Shown here one piece after another: positions 20,101-31,285 of a DNA stretch of 48,867 bases; positions within the stretch are counted from its first letter, which is position 1, and every line of letters begins with the position of its first letter. Source of the stretch: Hydnum rufescens UP504 (Eukaryota > Basidiomycota > Agaricomycetes > Cantharellales > Hydnaceae); the NCBI GenBank assembly GCA_014904985.1, contig MU128917.1, positions 448,279 to 497,145 on the forward strand, written 5' to 3'. Under the pieces are notes generated by a model. It saw only the letters and a list, made by a program, of their open reading frames with translations, did no database searches and had not been told where the DNA came from. Both the position numbers and the translations under genes were made by a program.

Positions 20101-20399
20101 TGTTTGGTCCGAGGGATTTTGCACTATAAACAAAAAGCGGAAGTGTAAATAAGACCTCGCAAGCTCGGTCAATAACCTGAAAGGTATTCTGATTGATTAA
20201 GATGAAGAAGTCCAGGAAAATTACGGAACTGTCGCATTGCCCTTGGCGATTAAATCTCCTTGGGATACGTAGTAAATATCAGAAACTCTAAATATCGCGA
20301 CGAAAGATTGTAACTAAGAGCGAAGAATCAGATGATTATTCACGACAGTCCGAAGCCGATCTGTGCGAACGCATACAGTAACGAGTGAGAGTGTTCATG

Positions 20400-22902
20400 C
20401 TAATGGAAGTCAAAGTCCTCAGGAAATCGAACACAACCAGAAAGAGGGAAGAGGGAGGGGAAGAGGCACACGTAAGAGTCATGTCCGGAAAATGGGGTAT
20501 CACACAAATCGGGAATCGTCGTGGGGTGTGCTACCGTGCTGGAGCTTGGGTTTGCGCTGGATAGAGCGCTCGTCCGAGTTGCCCCGGCAGCGCAGAAACT
20601 GGTAGTGGGGACAGGGAGGTCGACCGCATTCCAGGGGTCAGGGTATGTGCATCCGCTGATGTTTACTGGGGCTTGCGCATGGTCGTTCACGTTGAACCAT
20701 CCAGTACCGCCCACTATCTTTGTCCCGTTTCGTGCGGTGTAGGTGGGTGCGGCGAGAGTGGGTATGCCCTGGGTAGCTGTGTACGTGGGTAAGAGTGTTG
20801 CATCAGGGATCGATGGCAATGATGTTGGGGGCCAAGCAGAAAAACTTGACACGAAAGTTGGCGCGATCGTTCCTGCGCCAGCGCCTCCCGTAGCGGTTGG
20901 TGGAAGCGAAGCAGTGATTGGGTTATAGTCACCGGCAGCTCGACATGTTCCTAGTGAAGTTCTGGGATCGCTTGGGATCCAGCCATGTTCGAGTCCGAGG
21001 CTGTACGACCACAGCGGTGCCTCAACCTTGCCTGTTATAGAACTGTAATCTCGACAATGAGGGTCATATTTTCCTTGATCAGTGGCCAGTAGTTCGTCGC
21101 TCACCTATTGCCAACTTTCCAGGTCCAGAAGAACCAGTTCTGTGTATTTAGATATTAATGGGTCATAGAACCGACTATTGGGGAGTGTACTGACAGGAAG
21201 AGCATCCATGCTGCTGAGCGCGAACTCGTTGAGATTGGCTTTCGTGCTCGTAGTGAACGCTGACCACTCCGTCCAGTCGCTGCAACTACCGACTGCAGTG
21301 CCAGATCCTCCGAAAGTGCCTTCCCAACGACTTCCCGACCCTACGCCATTGAGCCATTTTCCACCTAAAGGGATCGCCTTTCAGGGGAGATAAGGATATA
21401 GCCGATCGTGAGAAGCTACATACAGTCGTTGAATCCGAGACTCCATTCTCCAGCTGTAGTAACGCCAAAATCATCATACTGTTGTTGAACGCAGCCCCCC
21501 AAGAACAGGGTTTATTGACCTGCTGTGCAAAAGGCGAACCATCGGGAGGTCCAAAGCAGAAATATGGGTGCGAGTCGATGACTAAACGGTCGGCGCCGAC
21601 CATGTAGCCTACCCAATGTTGGGGACCAGTGAAGGCTGAGCCGAGAATGTGTCAACGACCGAACCATACACGATAGATTAGTGGACTGACCATCATGGAT
21701 AGAAATGAAAGGCCCATTCCCGGCACCATATCCACTGATATTTCTGATCATGTTGTGTGATTCGAGATAGCTGGAATCCGCGCGCGTCAGTAAAAGAACA
21801 ATCCACTGAGTAGGAGGCGTACAAATTACTCAAGACATCTATAGGTATCGTAGGTTCGTTCACGATCCCAAAGATCGGGACGATGTTGCTGTACTCGGGT
21901 TGCCTGGGGGTTCAATGTGATCAAGATACGTGAACGGAGGTGTGGCAAGTCGAGACACGTACGAAATGAATTCGGTAATGATTCGAACATACTCTACTGC
22001 ACGCTGTGCATTGGCAATACCCATGACGCCATTTAAGAAACCGAGCGAACCCTGCTTCCCACCGTGATTATAACCATTCTGACTACCCGGAAGGGTGTGA
22101 AGGTCGAGATTGATCCTGATTCCATATTTCCGGGCCCACTTGATGGCTTTGAGGAAATATCTTGAGAAATCGATTCAACAGACACTCTTTAAACCGGGAT
22201 AGAGTTACGGATCACTCACTTCCAGGAGACACCCTCTAGAAATGGCTCGGCGTTCCTAACTCTATCGCCCAGAAAGGAAAAGGTATCCGCACCCAACTTA
22301 GACCGGCGCCAGCGATCTGCGCAAAATCTTGTTCCGTCTTGAGAATCCTGGTCAGTGGCGATTCGGAAATAGGACATCAAGGAAAAACTAACGACGAAAG
22401 TGTTGTAATGGTTCTCAAGGACAGCCTGAAGGCCACCACTACTGGGATCATTCGCTATGGCTAGCGACAATGACCACTCGTCCAGGGTCCCTGGATACTT
22501 CTCAAAGTACGCCTAGATTGATGAGGCAAGGCTGAATATAAGTCTCCTCAAGCCAAAACCATTAACAAACCGGGGTGATGAATGGTTCCAAGACAAGCCA
22601 TCCGCCAAATTAACACTGAAACACGTGACGGCTTAACAGATGCGACAGGCAGGAAGTAATCACATGGAAGAACACCCACCGAAGGCACGATTCTTGTTCC
22701 AATCCATGTCTCGTTAAGAGCTGGTACCCAGCTTTGCGCTTGGGCCCCATTATTGAAAGGGTCATCAGGGTTGTCTACCCAAAAGCCGCCAAAGGGATTT
22801 CTGTACGTAAAGTTAGTACCATCCTCCATCGTGATGATACTTCCATCGCCTCCAGTGGTAACAATAGGTGTGGTAGTGTTAGGGTTAGTCGGAGGGCTCC
22901 CA

Positions 22903-22933
<31 letters not shown>

Positions 22934-23598
22934 CGCCTCCGCCTCCGCCACCGCCACCGCCGGTGGGTGAGCCATGAGTGACATTGGAACCACTTTTCCT
23001 CGTGGCTAGGGGAACAGCCACCCCGACCGCGATAATGATAAGAGCAGCGATAGGAATTGTAATGAAAAGCCACTTGCGCTTTTTACTGCCAAAGCTGCCA
23101 GACTTGGCGCCGTGTCGCTTCATAAAGGAGCCTTGCTTTTCTGCGCCGGGATCGTCCCCAAAGAGCGCTTGCGTCGCACTTGGATTGGAAGAATCATCCT
23201 GAGGCGTAGCCTGACCTGGGGTTGTAGATTCTGGGCAGAGTCATTTGGGGCATTGGAAAAGGAGTGGAAGAGCCGGTCATCAAGCTATTACGATTTGCGA
23301 AGGGGTCCGAGCCTGTGGAGGCAAGGAACCGCAGATGCTGATCTGTAATAGGTAGTGGAGGGTCGGCAGTAGAGCCACGGGAGCTGGACACCAAGCTATC
23401 ACGATTTGCGAGGGGATCTGAAGCTGCCATGCCAAAGAATCGCTGATGTTGATCTGAAGTAGGTAGTGGAATGTCGGCAGCAGAGACACGGGAGCCCTCC
23501 ATCTCATCTTGAGAGAGAGGTGTGCCAGGGGAGCCCTGAGCTGAAGGAGAGGGAACAACCTCGTCTTGGCTAGACATGTTTGAACGAATGCGCCTCAC
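20400..23598 (-). CDS. GH5 exo-beta-1,3-glucanase, type II membrane-anchored, with frame breaks
   Basis: Secretory glucan 1,3-beta-glucosidase acting on cell-wall beta-1,3-glucan. In order: a Ser/Pro-rich cytoplasmic N-terminus from MSSQDEVVPSPS (ATG at about 23577; an upstream ATG at 23598 is also in frame), a basic KKRK stop and membrane segment LFITIPIAALIIIAVGVAV (about 23004-23069), a poly-glycine linker, NPFGGFWVDNPDD, EKYPGTLDEW, AGAGLSWVRIPFPFWAI, NLDLHTLPGSQNGYNHGGK (about 22046-22115), the acid/base GIVNEP (about 21849-21870), DSHPYFCFG (about 21570) and the nucleophile TAGEWSLGFNDC (about 21425-21460). A C-terminal tail follows (SYSLGLEHGWIPSDPRTS). Several short introns are implied. 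Frame slips that introns do not explain occur near 22605 (the NLGGW motif), 22250 and 21475. Either the assembly has single-base errors or the copy is decaying; all catalytic motifs remain. Confidence 0.85.
22900..22975 (-). repeat. GGN triplet microsatellite encoding poly-glycine
   Basis: About 24 consecutive Gly codons (CCGCCGCCACC on the plus strand) in the luminal linker of the GH5 enzyme, just after the membrane anchor. The run length is likely variable between strains. Flanking Thr/Pro/Asn-rich sequence fits a flexible stalk. Confidence 0.85.
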
Positions 23599-23599
23599 G

Positions 23600-25400
23600 C
23601 GAAAACCGAGGAAGACTCAGGAAAGAAGAATTTGCGACCTCACCGCCGTGTGGGGGCGACCGATACCACGTGCAACGATCCGATCCGCCCCAGCAACCCT
23701 CGGCGGCGATGGTTAAGGAGTAAGTAGAGGGGGTAAATCAACTCTACGGATAATTCCGGACATGTCGAGGGGAACGTTATTACGCGATAACGTAACTGTG
23801 CGCGGACCAATGCTTCATTTCCGTTCTCCCCACGTATTATTAGGCAGTACAATCCCAGTCTGTGGCCTGGGCAATCGAAACGGAACCGTTCGTCCTGATC
23901 CTGCACTCTGATATCATGTATTGAATCTCGATAATTGACCCGCCTCGTTGGTAGTCTTGGGGATATTGCAACCGAGAAGTACGACCGCGGAGAAATAGCT
24001 AATGCCTCGATGCCTAGATTCCATCGATTCACTCGATTCGGTATCGGGCATTCCAGTTAGTCAATGGCTGCCACTCTACAGCACTACCGGAAAGCCAAGA
24101 ATAAGTTCAAGATAGCTCTACGTGCATGCACATTGATGGAATTAGAAATCCCCAACCTAGATGCCACACACGATGTCCATCGATGGAGGTGACGAACACG
24201 TTGACTGATATTTTATATTGAATAATTGAATAGTATTGTTCGGCTGATGCCTCCTTCCTCATAATCCGTTCAAGCGATTAATATTTTTCCAAGAAGCCCA
24301 ATGTGCCCAATTCGGAGGTCTTCCAGTACGTTCCTCAATTCCACCTGTTTAAAAGAAGTTGATAAGTGATCATTCATTGGATAAGGAACAATTCTGAAAG
24401 GAACATTGGCCACAGCCCCCGCGTAAAATATCACTTGGCTCCTTAATGGACAATGAGGTCGGAGTGACTAATTAATACGTAAATGTGATATGCTGAATAG
24501 CAGCCCCCACGCACCAGGAAGTTTTGGCTACGGCTAGATATCAGAATGACGGGTTGTTGGGCACAATCTTCCATACGTTTATTTGCGCGGGAAGCGAATT
24601 GCTTCCGATTTAGGAGCGCACTGTTGGTCATTTAGGTCTTCACTGGTATGTGCCACCGGCTCGATCCATTATTTTAGGAGCATTTGCGCTCATCACCGAA
24701 GACAAGTAAAGGGATCCCAATCCCCACTGAATTCCCCCTTGACAGGCTTGAACAGTCTTGGGATGGCCTCAAAATATAACGAATCTCCAGTCTTTTACCA
24801 CCCAATGACCAACAAACTATTGGTACGTTTCTCCCACCTTCAAATTTGTGGAATACCACTTGAATATTTCCGGAAATATAGAGCCGCATATTGACTCCCT
24901 TGCCAAGGATTGGGGTGTTGTCCTGCATGGGTTGCGGGGCCCCTAATAGGTGTTGAAGTTACATACGCACCACGCTTGGTCCTGACGCTCCTCATCTTGG
25001 CCAGAGCTTTCGCCTTGCAGATGGGTATGCTAATAAGTGACCTTCAATGTTTAGAAACGTGCATATGCATCCACTATTGAGTAGGTTGGGCGCCGGAGGT
25101 AAATGAGCTGAACTGCTCTCTTGAAGGCAACTTTCTCGTGGCTCTTCCAACATAACACCGAACGTTGTTTTGATTCGGCGAGGAGATATAGTGCGATAAG
25201 TTCTACATTCACGCGCAAGGAATAATGGCTCAGATAAGAACTGGGTGAGAAAATCATCTTTCGGCCTTGAAGGGTACTATAAGCGGCATTGGGCACTGAA
25301 AGACTGTACCTCAAATGGTGATCCAATTGGCTGGGTTGCATACGGCATCATCTACACGAAGCGTGTGCCTGTTTATACCTCATATAATCTTCGACCTTCT
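23600..25400. other. Intergenic, no gene recognised
   Basis: CpG-normal DNA between the 5' end of the GH5 gene and the 3' end of the Sec14-like gene. Open frames up to 130 codons (minus 23640-24032) show no domain, and several are antisense to one another. The part near 23600-24100 should hold the GH5 promoter, but I see no clear TATA box. Confidence 0.4.
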
Positions 25401-25401
25401 A

Positions 25402-26807
25402 TTACGTCTCTACAGGTCCCGGCGAGGCCACGAGTGCAGCCTCAAGCCCACTATCCCCGAGTGAGTCCGTGGTGTCGGCCACAGCGGGAGCCTTCGATGT
25501 TGTTCTCTCGCTCTTCGCATCAGGATCCACAAATATGTATCCTCGTATGGTCTCGATACCCATCACCTCCTTTAACCACCTCCGTGCGGGCTCATCCATA
25601 TCTGGAGGCTGACCAGTCTCCCATTCGAGTTCACCGCCATAAATCTTGGGCAAGTTTTGTCGATCGATAAATCTCGTGAGCACGGAGACAGCTGCTGGGT
25701 CTTTGATCGGGTTCCCGAGTATTGTTATCTTGCTGCGCGTCCGTTGATCGAACCACCCCTGTCATGGAAAATTTATCCACCAACCAAATGCAGTCAAATG
25801 ATGAGTAACGAACCTTGACCCAGCCCCAGACTGTGGGGAAGAATGCGGGGGAATTGACAATGAATAAGGCGCCAAGCGTTTCGGGGTAATTCGCTGTTGC
25901 AAGCGTCGAAGCTTGTTGCAAATGTTGCCTTATCCCCCAGAGCTGTGTAAGCGAAACACCGCCTAGATCGATGATCGTTGAGACCGCGGAAATCTGATTT
26001 GGAGCGAATGGCTGCTTGACACCAGTCTTGGCATTGTCCTCTAGAGAGACATCTTTCGCCAATGCCACAGAAAGGTTTAGAATGCCATTCATCATGTATT
26101 CAGAAAGCGATATTCTGCAGTCAAACCGGAGGAAATGAGAATGAGATGGTCTTGAAGTAAAATGTCAAGGATGCTTGCATGCGTTGATAGCGTCTCTCAA
26201 CTGGGACTGCATGGATCTCTTTCTGTGCAGCCGAATCCAGATCGGCCAATCGATACACATATAAAGGATGGCCCCCCTAAAGATTCACGATAAGGAAGGG
26301 GAGACCAAACGCGGGACTAAAGATGATCCATCGCACGTTATCACGTCTCCCTGTCCAAGTAGGGTAATGTTTCTTGGCATCCTCGTACTCGTCGACAGGA
26401 AAGGTACGGTAGAGCTCGTCCACATTAAACTTCTTCCTCCAGCTTTCCGTTTCCGTGAATTGTACCTGCGCTTTTGCAACATCGAACCTGCGGGCGCGCA
26501 GGAATCGCCTAGAATGTGCATTTTAGTATTTATCTTTGTACAGCACCCCCGGACGCAGTTACACGCCTCACAGTAACGTTGTATCGGTATGTGATGGTTT
26601 GGGGGACTCGGATGACGCAGGTGTATAGAGCTTGGCGTCTATCAGTCTTCTGCGAAACTGATCGAGGGCTGCGGTCTCTGTCTCCGTAAGATAGCCGGGA
26701 TAGCCCTCGAGACGACCGAGCTCGTCCGGGTCCGGTGTCGTGGGGCCAGCATCCTCGATGAGAGGTGATTGGGATAGAGAATTTTCAGATTTGTGTTGCG
26801 TTGTCAT
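25402..26807 (-). CDS. Sec14-like CRAL-TRIO phosphatidylinositol transfer protein
   Basis: Predicted cytosolic or Golgi-peripheral lipid-transfer protein. Exon 1 starts at ATG 26807 and encodes the CRAL-TRIO N-terminal helix region (GYPGYLTETETAALDQFRRR). Intron 1 is 26509-26571 (GTGAGG to TTCTAG). Exon 2 reads RFLRARRFDVAKAQ then ESWRKKFNVDELYRTFP. Then GGHPLYVYRLADLDSAAQKE follows a second intron starting GTGCGA. The core lipid-binding part is ISAVSTIIDLGGVSLTQLWG (about 25960-26000), ATANYPETLGALFIVNSPAF and FPTVWGWVK. Another short intron (GTTCGT to ATGACAG) is followed by RTRSKITILGNP, LPKIYGGELEWETG and an acidic tail ending at TAA 25402-25404. I saw no frame break. A broken paralogue lies head to head at 28218. 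Confidence 0.9.
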
Positions 26808-27051
26808 CAGGGATCGTCACCGCTTCAGCAACGTTTACAAGAAGACTGAGTAATCAGCCACATTCAAATATCCGGATGACGTCCTCTGGCAGAGAGAACA
26901 CCCTGACCCCTCGGTCCCGGAAAATGCGTAAACGGGTCAAACAGAGAGGAGATAATGTCGATTTGGTCCATTATAATCAAGAGTTGGAGGCCTGCCGAAG
27001 TCCGCAGCGGTTGACCTGACCGGACTGTGCCGAATTTAAGTTTGCTCTTCA

Positions 27052-27060
27052 GGAACCGTC
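27052..27060. repeat. Left 9-bp target site duplication GGAACCGTC
   Basis: Identical to 28097-28105 and directly abuts the terminal inverted repeat, as expected for a cut-and-paste insertion with a 9-bp staggered cut. Confidence 0.85.
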
Positions 27061-28096
27061 TAGTCTCGTCACCAGACCCTCTTAATAAGAGGGTCTGGTG
27101 GAATGGGGATTTCCGTTGAATGGCACAACATGCTTCCGAAACTTCCAATTTTGGCAATGATTTTTGGTTGATTTTAGAATGCAAATTCCACTAGCTGATC
27201 AGCCAACCCCAGTGCGCGCTGGTACACAATCTGTGATCATTCCCTAATGAATGTCTCCAGAAATGCACCTGGAGTATCTAAACCCATGAGTGATGATTTC
27301 TCTCAGTTTTCTCCCTGTGAATGCCTAGGTGAGTTTCTTCTTGGCGAGGCTCTTCTTGCCTCATTCCCCAACCATCGAGCCTTGGTTTGTAAGGCTGCTG
27401 AGTTGATTTTCACTCGTTCAAATGACACCATTGTGCCCAAACGGCATCAATTGGAGGCGATTGTTACTCTTGATGCGCTTGGAAAAGACTTAGTCCATAT
27501 AGCCGCTACTGGGTCGGGAAAGACCCTTATCATGGCTATGTGGATGCTGTTGCATCCCGACAAGTGTGTTGTTACCATATCTCCATTGAAGAAATTACAG
27601 CGTGGCCAGGCAAGTAGAGATACTCCATTGTTTAGTTGAATGCAATTTCTGAGTGTACTGCCCTTCGGGTCGGAGGAGGCACATTATAGTACTTCCTCGG
27701 GCTCGTTCTCGAGGGAGCCATGAATGTCGATTAGGGGGACTTGGATGATATACGGCCGGAAAACGGTGTTCCGGGAAATTAAAAACCACTACGAAATTTC
27801 TTCTAGTATTCATTGGGGGGATGGATAGTCAAGGGCAGGGGGACGGAAGTCGTCACCAGTGGAATAAATTACTCATTTCAATGCTTAATACTGGTATCTC
27901 GCGTTTCAATTCCTACTGAGAAAGCAGCCGACCACGGTCAAGGGCTTGCTGGGTTTATTTCAAAACTGACTGGGGGGAACGGCTAATCCCGACCAAGACT
28001 TTTTGTGATTGGTGGCAGCGGAAGCATGTTGTGCCATTCAACGGAAATCCCCATTGCACCAGACCCTCTTATTAAGAGGGTCTGGTGACGAGACTA
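27061..28096. mobile_element. 1036-bp TIR transposon, Mutator-like by TSD length, carrying a helicase fragment
   Basis: The inverted repeats begin TAGTCTCGTCACCAGACCC at both ends (27061 and mirrored to 28096). They match over about 78 bp, including ATGGGGATTTCCGTTGAATG and GCACAACATGCTTCCG, to 27138 and from 28019. Each repeat contains an internal palindrome around CTCTTAATAAGAG. A 9-bp direct duplication flanks the element. No transposase is present, so it is non-autonomous. A 9-bp TSD is typical of Mutator-like elements, but superfamily assignment rests on TSD length alone. The interior holds the helicase fragment described separately. Confidence 0.85.
27286..27640 (+). pseudogene. 5' fragment of a RecQ-type DEAD/DEAH helicase inside the TIR element
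   Basis: Open frame (first ATG 27247; MSDDFSQ at 27286) with VPKRHQLEAIVTLDALGKD, the Walker A motif AATGSGKTL (27502-27528), then WMLLHPDKCVVTISPLKKLQ, corresponding to helicase motifs I and Ia. It stops after about 115 residues, well before motif II (DExH), so no active helicase can be made. Either the element captured part of a host gene or it is a deletion derivative of a helicase-encoding transposon. Confidence 0.7.
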
Positions 28097-28105
28097 GGAA
28101 CCGTC
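28097..28105. repeat. Right 9-bp target site duplication GGAACCGTC
   Basis: Matches 27052-27060 exactly. Confidence 0.85.
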
Positions 28106-28217
28106 CTTGACAAACACGATTTGCATTCTAATAGATCACTACGAAGAGAACGGTGTCCTTGCCTTGTTTTGATTGGTGTGCTTGAGATCCTGGTTTCCGT
28201 TGTCGTTATACATGTAC

Positions 28218-28495
28218 ATGATGAAGGGCATTCTAAACCCTTCCTTGGCATTAGCGAAGGGAACAACGCTAGGATCGGTGTCCAACAGCCATTCCCATCG
28301 AATCAAATTCCCGCTGTCGCAACCATCATTGATCTAGGTGGCGTTTTGGCCCCCAGTTGTGGTGCCTGGGACAAGGTATCATTTGCAACAAGTTTCGACG
28401 CTTGAAACAACGAATTACCCCGAAACGCTTGCCGCCTTGTTCCTTGTTAATGCCCCTGAATTCTTCCCCAGTCTGGGGGGCTGGGTCAAGGTTCG
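28218..28495 (+). pseudogene. Broken Sec14/CRAL-TRIO paralogue fragment
   Basis: At DNA level this follows the Sec14-like gene at 25402-26807 base for base over long stretches: ATGATGAAGGGCATTCTAAA against ATGATGAATGGCATTCTAAA, GCAACAAGTTTCGACGCTTG, and the codons for TIIDLGG, NYPETLAALFLVNAPEFFP and GGWVK. Small deletions break the frame at least twice (near 28265 and 28345). The N-terminal exons are missing, and the TIR element sits immediately upstream. It is a pseudogene remnant of a head-to-head duplicate, or a fragment moved by recombination. Confidence 0.75.
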
Positions 28496-28499
28496 TCGC

Positions 28500-28815
28500 T
28501 GATCATCCGACTGCGTGTGATTCGCACATACATCAAACATGTACACAACTCTCCTTTCGCCTTGTAATTACTGGCTGAGGGGGGAAGATCCGACTCGTGC
28601 GGACAAAGGGATTAGAACGTCATCTAATCGCGCTTAGTCCCGCTTGAGCAGTGAGCAGGGTCCCTATGTTATGGTATTTTCCTCACTTGAACCACAAGTG
28701 GTTCTACTTCGCCATGCGAAATATTTCAGGTGTGGAGCCGGGCCTTTAAATCGGCGAATTTGAAAGTTCAAGTCCCTCCAAGTAGACAGCTATTGATGAG
28801 CATAGCCAACAAGGG
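28500..28815. other. No gene recognised
   Basis: Short stretch between the Sec14 fragment and the assembly gap, with no supported feature. Confidence 0.4.
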
Positions 28816-29545
28816 NNNNNNNNNNNNNNNNNNNNNNNNNNNNNNNNNNNNNNNNNNNNNNNNNNNNNNNNNNNNNNNNNNNNNNNNNNNNNNNNNNNNN
28901 NNNNNNNNNNNNNNNNNNNNNNNNNNNNNNNNNNNNNNNNNNNNNNNNNNNNNNNNNNNNNNNNNNNNNNNNNNNNNNNNNNNNNNNNNNNNNNNNNNNN
29001 NNNNNNNNNNNNNNNNNNNNNNNNNNNNNNNNNNNNNNNNNNNNNNNNNNNNNNNNNNNNNNNNNNNNNNNNNNNNNNNNNNNNNNNNNNNNNNNNNNNN
29101 NNNNNNNNNNNNNNNNNNNNNNNNNNNNNNNNNNNNNNNNNNNNNNNNNNNNNNNNNNNNNNNNNNNNNNNNNNNNNNNNNNNNNNNNNNNNNNNNNNNN
29201 NNNNNNNNNNNNNNNNNNNNNNNNNNNNNNNNNNNNNNNNNNNNNNNNNNNNNNNNNNNNNNNNNNNNNNNNNNNNNNNNNNNNNNNNNNNNNNNNNNNN
29301 NNNNNNNNNNNNNNNNNNNNNNNNNNNNNNNNNNNNNNNNNNNNNNNNNNNNNNNNNNNNNNNNNNNNNNNNNNNNNNNNNNNNNNNNNNNNNNNNNNNN
29401 NNNNNNNNNNNNNNNNNNNNNNNNNNNNNNNNNNNNNNNNNNNNNNNNNNNNNNNNNNNNNNNNNNNNNNNNNNNNNNNNNNNNNNNNNNNNNNNNNNNN
29501 NNNNNNNNNNNNNNNNNNNNNNNNNNNNNNNNNNNNNNNNNNNNN
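28816..29545. other. Assembly gap (730 N)
   Basis: A run of N. The open frames that appear to cross it are artefacts. The true length may differ from 730. Confidence 1.
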
Positions 29546-29926
29546 ACTTCTTTCGCTACTCACCGGTGTTGGTGGAGCCACGTTAAACCGGAGGGTGAGG
29601 AAAATGCAACGCCCACTTGTGAGTCATATTCGCTAATCTGACACGCCACTTCGGTGCTATTTTTCAAACGGGGGCAACCTGTAGGCTCGTTCCCCGGGCC
29701 AGCACCCAGCTCAAGTGAATTGCGAAGTTTCTTCTTTGTGCTTCCAACGGATCGAAGATCCGAATCATCACCAACTGTCAAATATTTTTATGGGTACGGT
29801 GCACAATGGCCCTGCCCATGACATCCCGACATCACATGGTGGAGGCAGGTCTCAACCAGCTAGCATTCAAGTGTAGGAAGCGACAATTAGGCAGGCTTAG
29901 TATGGCCATGGACCTCTGGGGATTTA

Positions 29927-30114
29927 TTTTGGGATAAAGAACCTCGTGTGTGTCGCGGAGGTACAAACCAGTGGGGGTTTACACGCAGTACCTACGCTAT
30001 ATATAGTAAAAAAAGGGGTGGCCCTAGAATGGGCCGGAACAGCAAAGAAAAGGGGAGGCCGCAATTTGGCACGTGATATGAATACGCCGTAGCCGATAAC
30101 CGCCCATTTCAACA
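29927..30114 (-). repeat. 3' LTR
   Basis: 188 bp, beginning TGTTGAAATGGG on the minus strand and containing a TATATATAG box. It ends CCCAAAA next to the TSD; the canonical CA end is not visible here, although the other copy continues CCCAAAACA. Confidence 0.85.
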
Positions 30115-30339
30115 CTCCCCTTGACGGTGGAGGCTACGGCACCAGCAAAAAACATGAGACAAAAGAAGAAAAAATGGGCAGTCCCCATATGCTCCCACTA
30201 GAACAAGAAAATGGGAAAGTGAGCAAAACATGGACAATGGCTCCCACTGGAGCAAATGAGTTTGAACGGGAATGGGGGCAAAAGAAACAGGAAGAAAACA
30301 TACTCCCCCTGGAGTAGAGACCATAAACACCAAAAATTA

Positions 30340-30960
30340 AACCTGTCGGTAGTGGGACTGTGAGCCGAGCTGTCCAAGCTCCCTCGCGCGAACTGAGAAC
30401 CGAAAAAAATGAAAATTTCTCCCAAGTAATAGCGGGTACCATGAGCCGAGTCCTCCAAAAAACTCCCTCGCGCGAACTGAAATTGAAAAATGAACCCCTC
30501 GGTAGGAGGACCACGAGCCGAGCTTACTGAGCTCCCTCGCGCAAACCGGAAACCGAAAATAATGTCGTGTACCGCGAGCTGGATATCCAAATCCCCTTGC
30601 CCGAACCGTAAACCGAAAAATATAATGGCGGATGTCTTGATGACGTCGAGAACCGTGAGCCGGAAATCCGAATCCCCTCACGCGCATCCCGAAACAGCGA
30701 GCTGGGCCCACATAGATTGATAAATCCCCAACAGTAGCGGGTACCGCGAGCCGAGCCCAAACTCCCTCGCGCGAACCGGAAGAACAACGGTAGATGTCTT
30801 GATGATGTCGTGTGCCGCGAGCCGGATATCCAAATCCCCTCCGCGCACCCCGATCGACGAGCCGGATCCATGAAATCCCCTCACCCGGGCACCACCTCCA
30901 TCCCACCTAAAAGACCCGAGAGTCGTGAGCCAAGTCCGGAGACTTCCTCATGCACGTCTC
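30340..30960. repeat. Degenerate ~70-75-bp repeat array inside the LTR element
   Basis: Words CGTGAGCCG or CGCGAGCCG, TCCAAATCCCCTCGC and GCGCGAACCG recur about eight times in a fixed order, separated by AAACCGAAAA-type spacers. On the minus strand all three frames are partly open (peptides such as FARGS and AHGTRHH recur), but no frame spans the array. It may serve as packaging or regulatory RNA sequence, or be a captured host satellite. Confidence 0.75.
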
Positions 30961-31285
30961 AAAATAGTGTTCTGGGTCCAGGGCCAGAGCCCACCCAAAC
31001 ACCCACATAAAGAAAACTCCACCTCTCGAATATGCCACAATGGCAATAGAAGATCCCCGAAAGAACACATGGGTACAACGGTCCCAACGGTCACGACGGA
31101 CACAGGATGTATACAGACACGGGGCCTCAAACGCAGGCCGGAGGATAATCCCAGGTATGAGCAAAGGTTTCCCTATAGGACAGGTACTCCCAGGCACAGT
31201 AATCGCACAGATTGAGAATGGAACAACTGGTTCACGGACACGGTGTTGACTGCCACAGATTACAGCACAGAGGTTCACTGGTTTG

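Noticed and set aside
22734..22993. Poly-Pro and poly-Ala ORFs over the GGN run
   Set aside because: They are shadows of the poly-glycine linker of the GH5 gene.
28735..28800. tRNA-like words (GTTCAAGTCCC)
   Set aside because: The T-stem does not pair around the loop, and I could not build an acceptor stem or anticodon arm.
28730..29641. Two long open frames (303 and 263 codons) on both strands
   Set aside because: They cross the run of N; only a few dozen real codons exist at each edge.
30134..30906. Overlapping minus-strand ORFs of 115-189 codons inside the LTR element
   Set aside because: They follow the ~70-bp repeat in shifting frames and contain no gag, protease, integrase, RT or RNase H motif.
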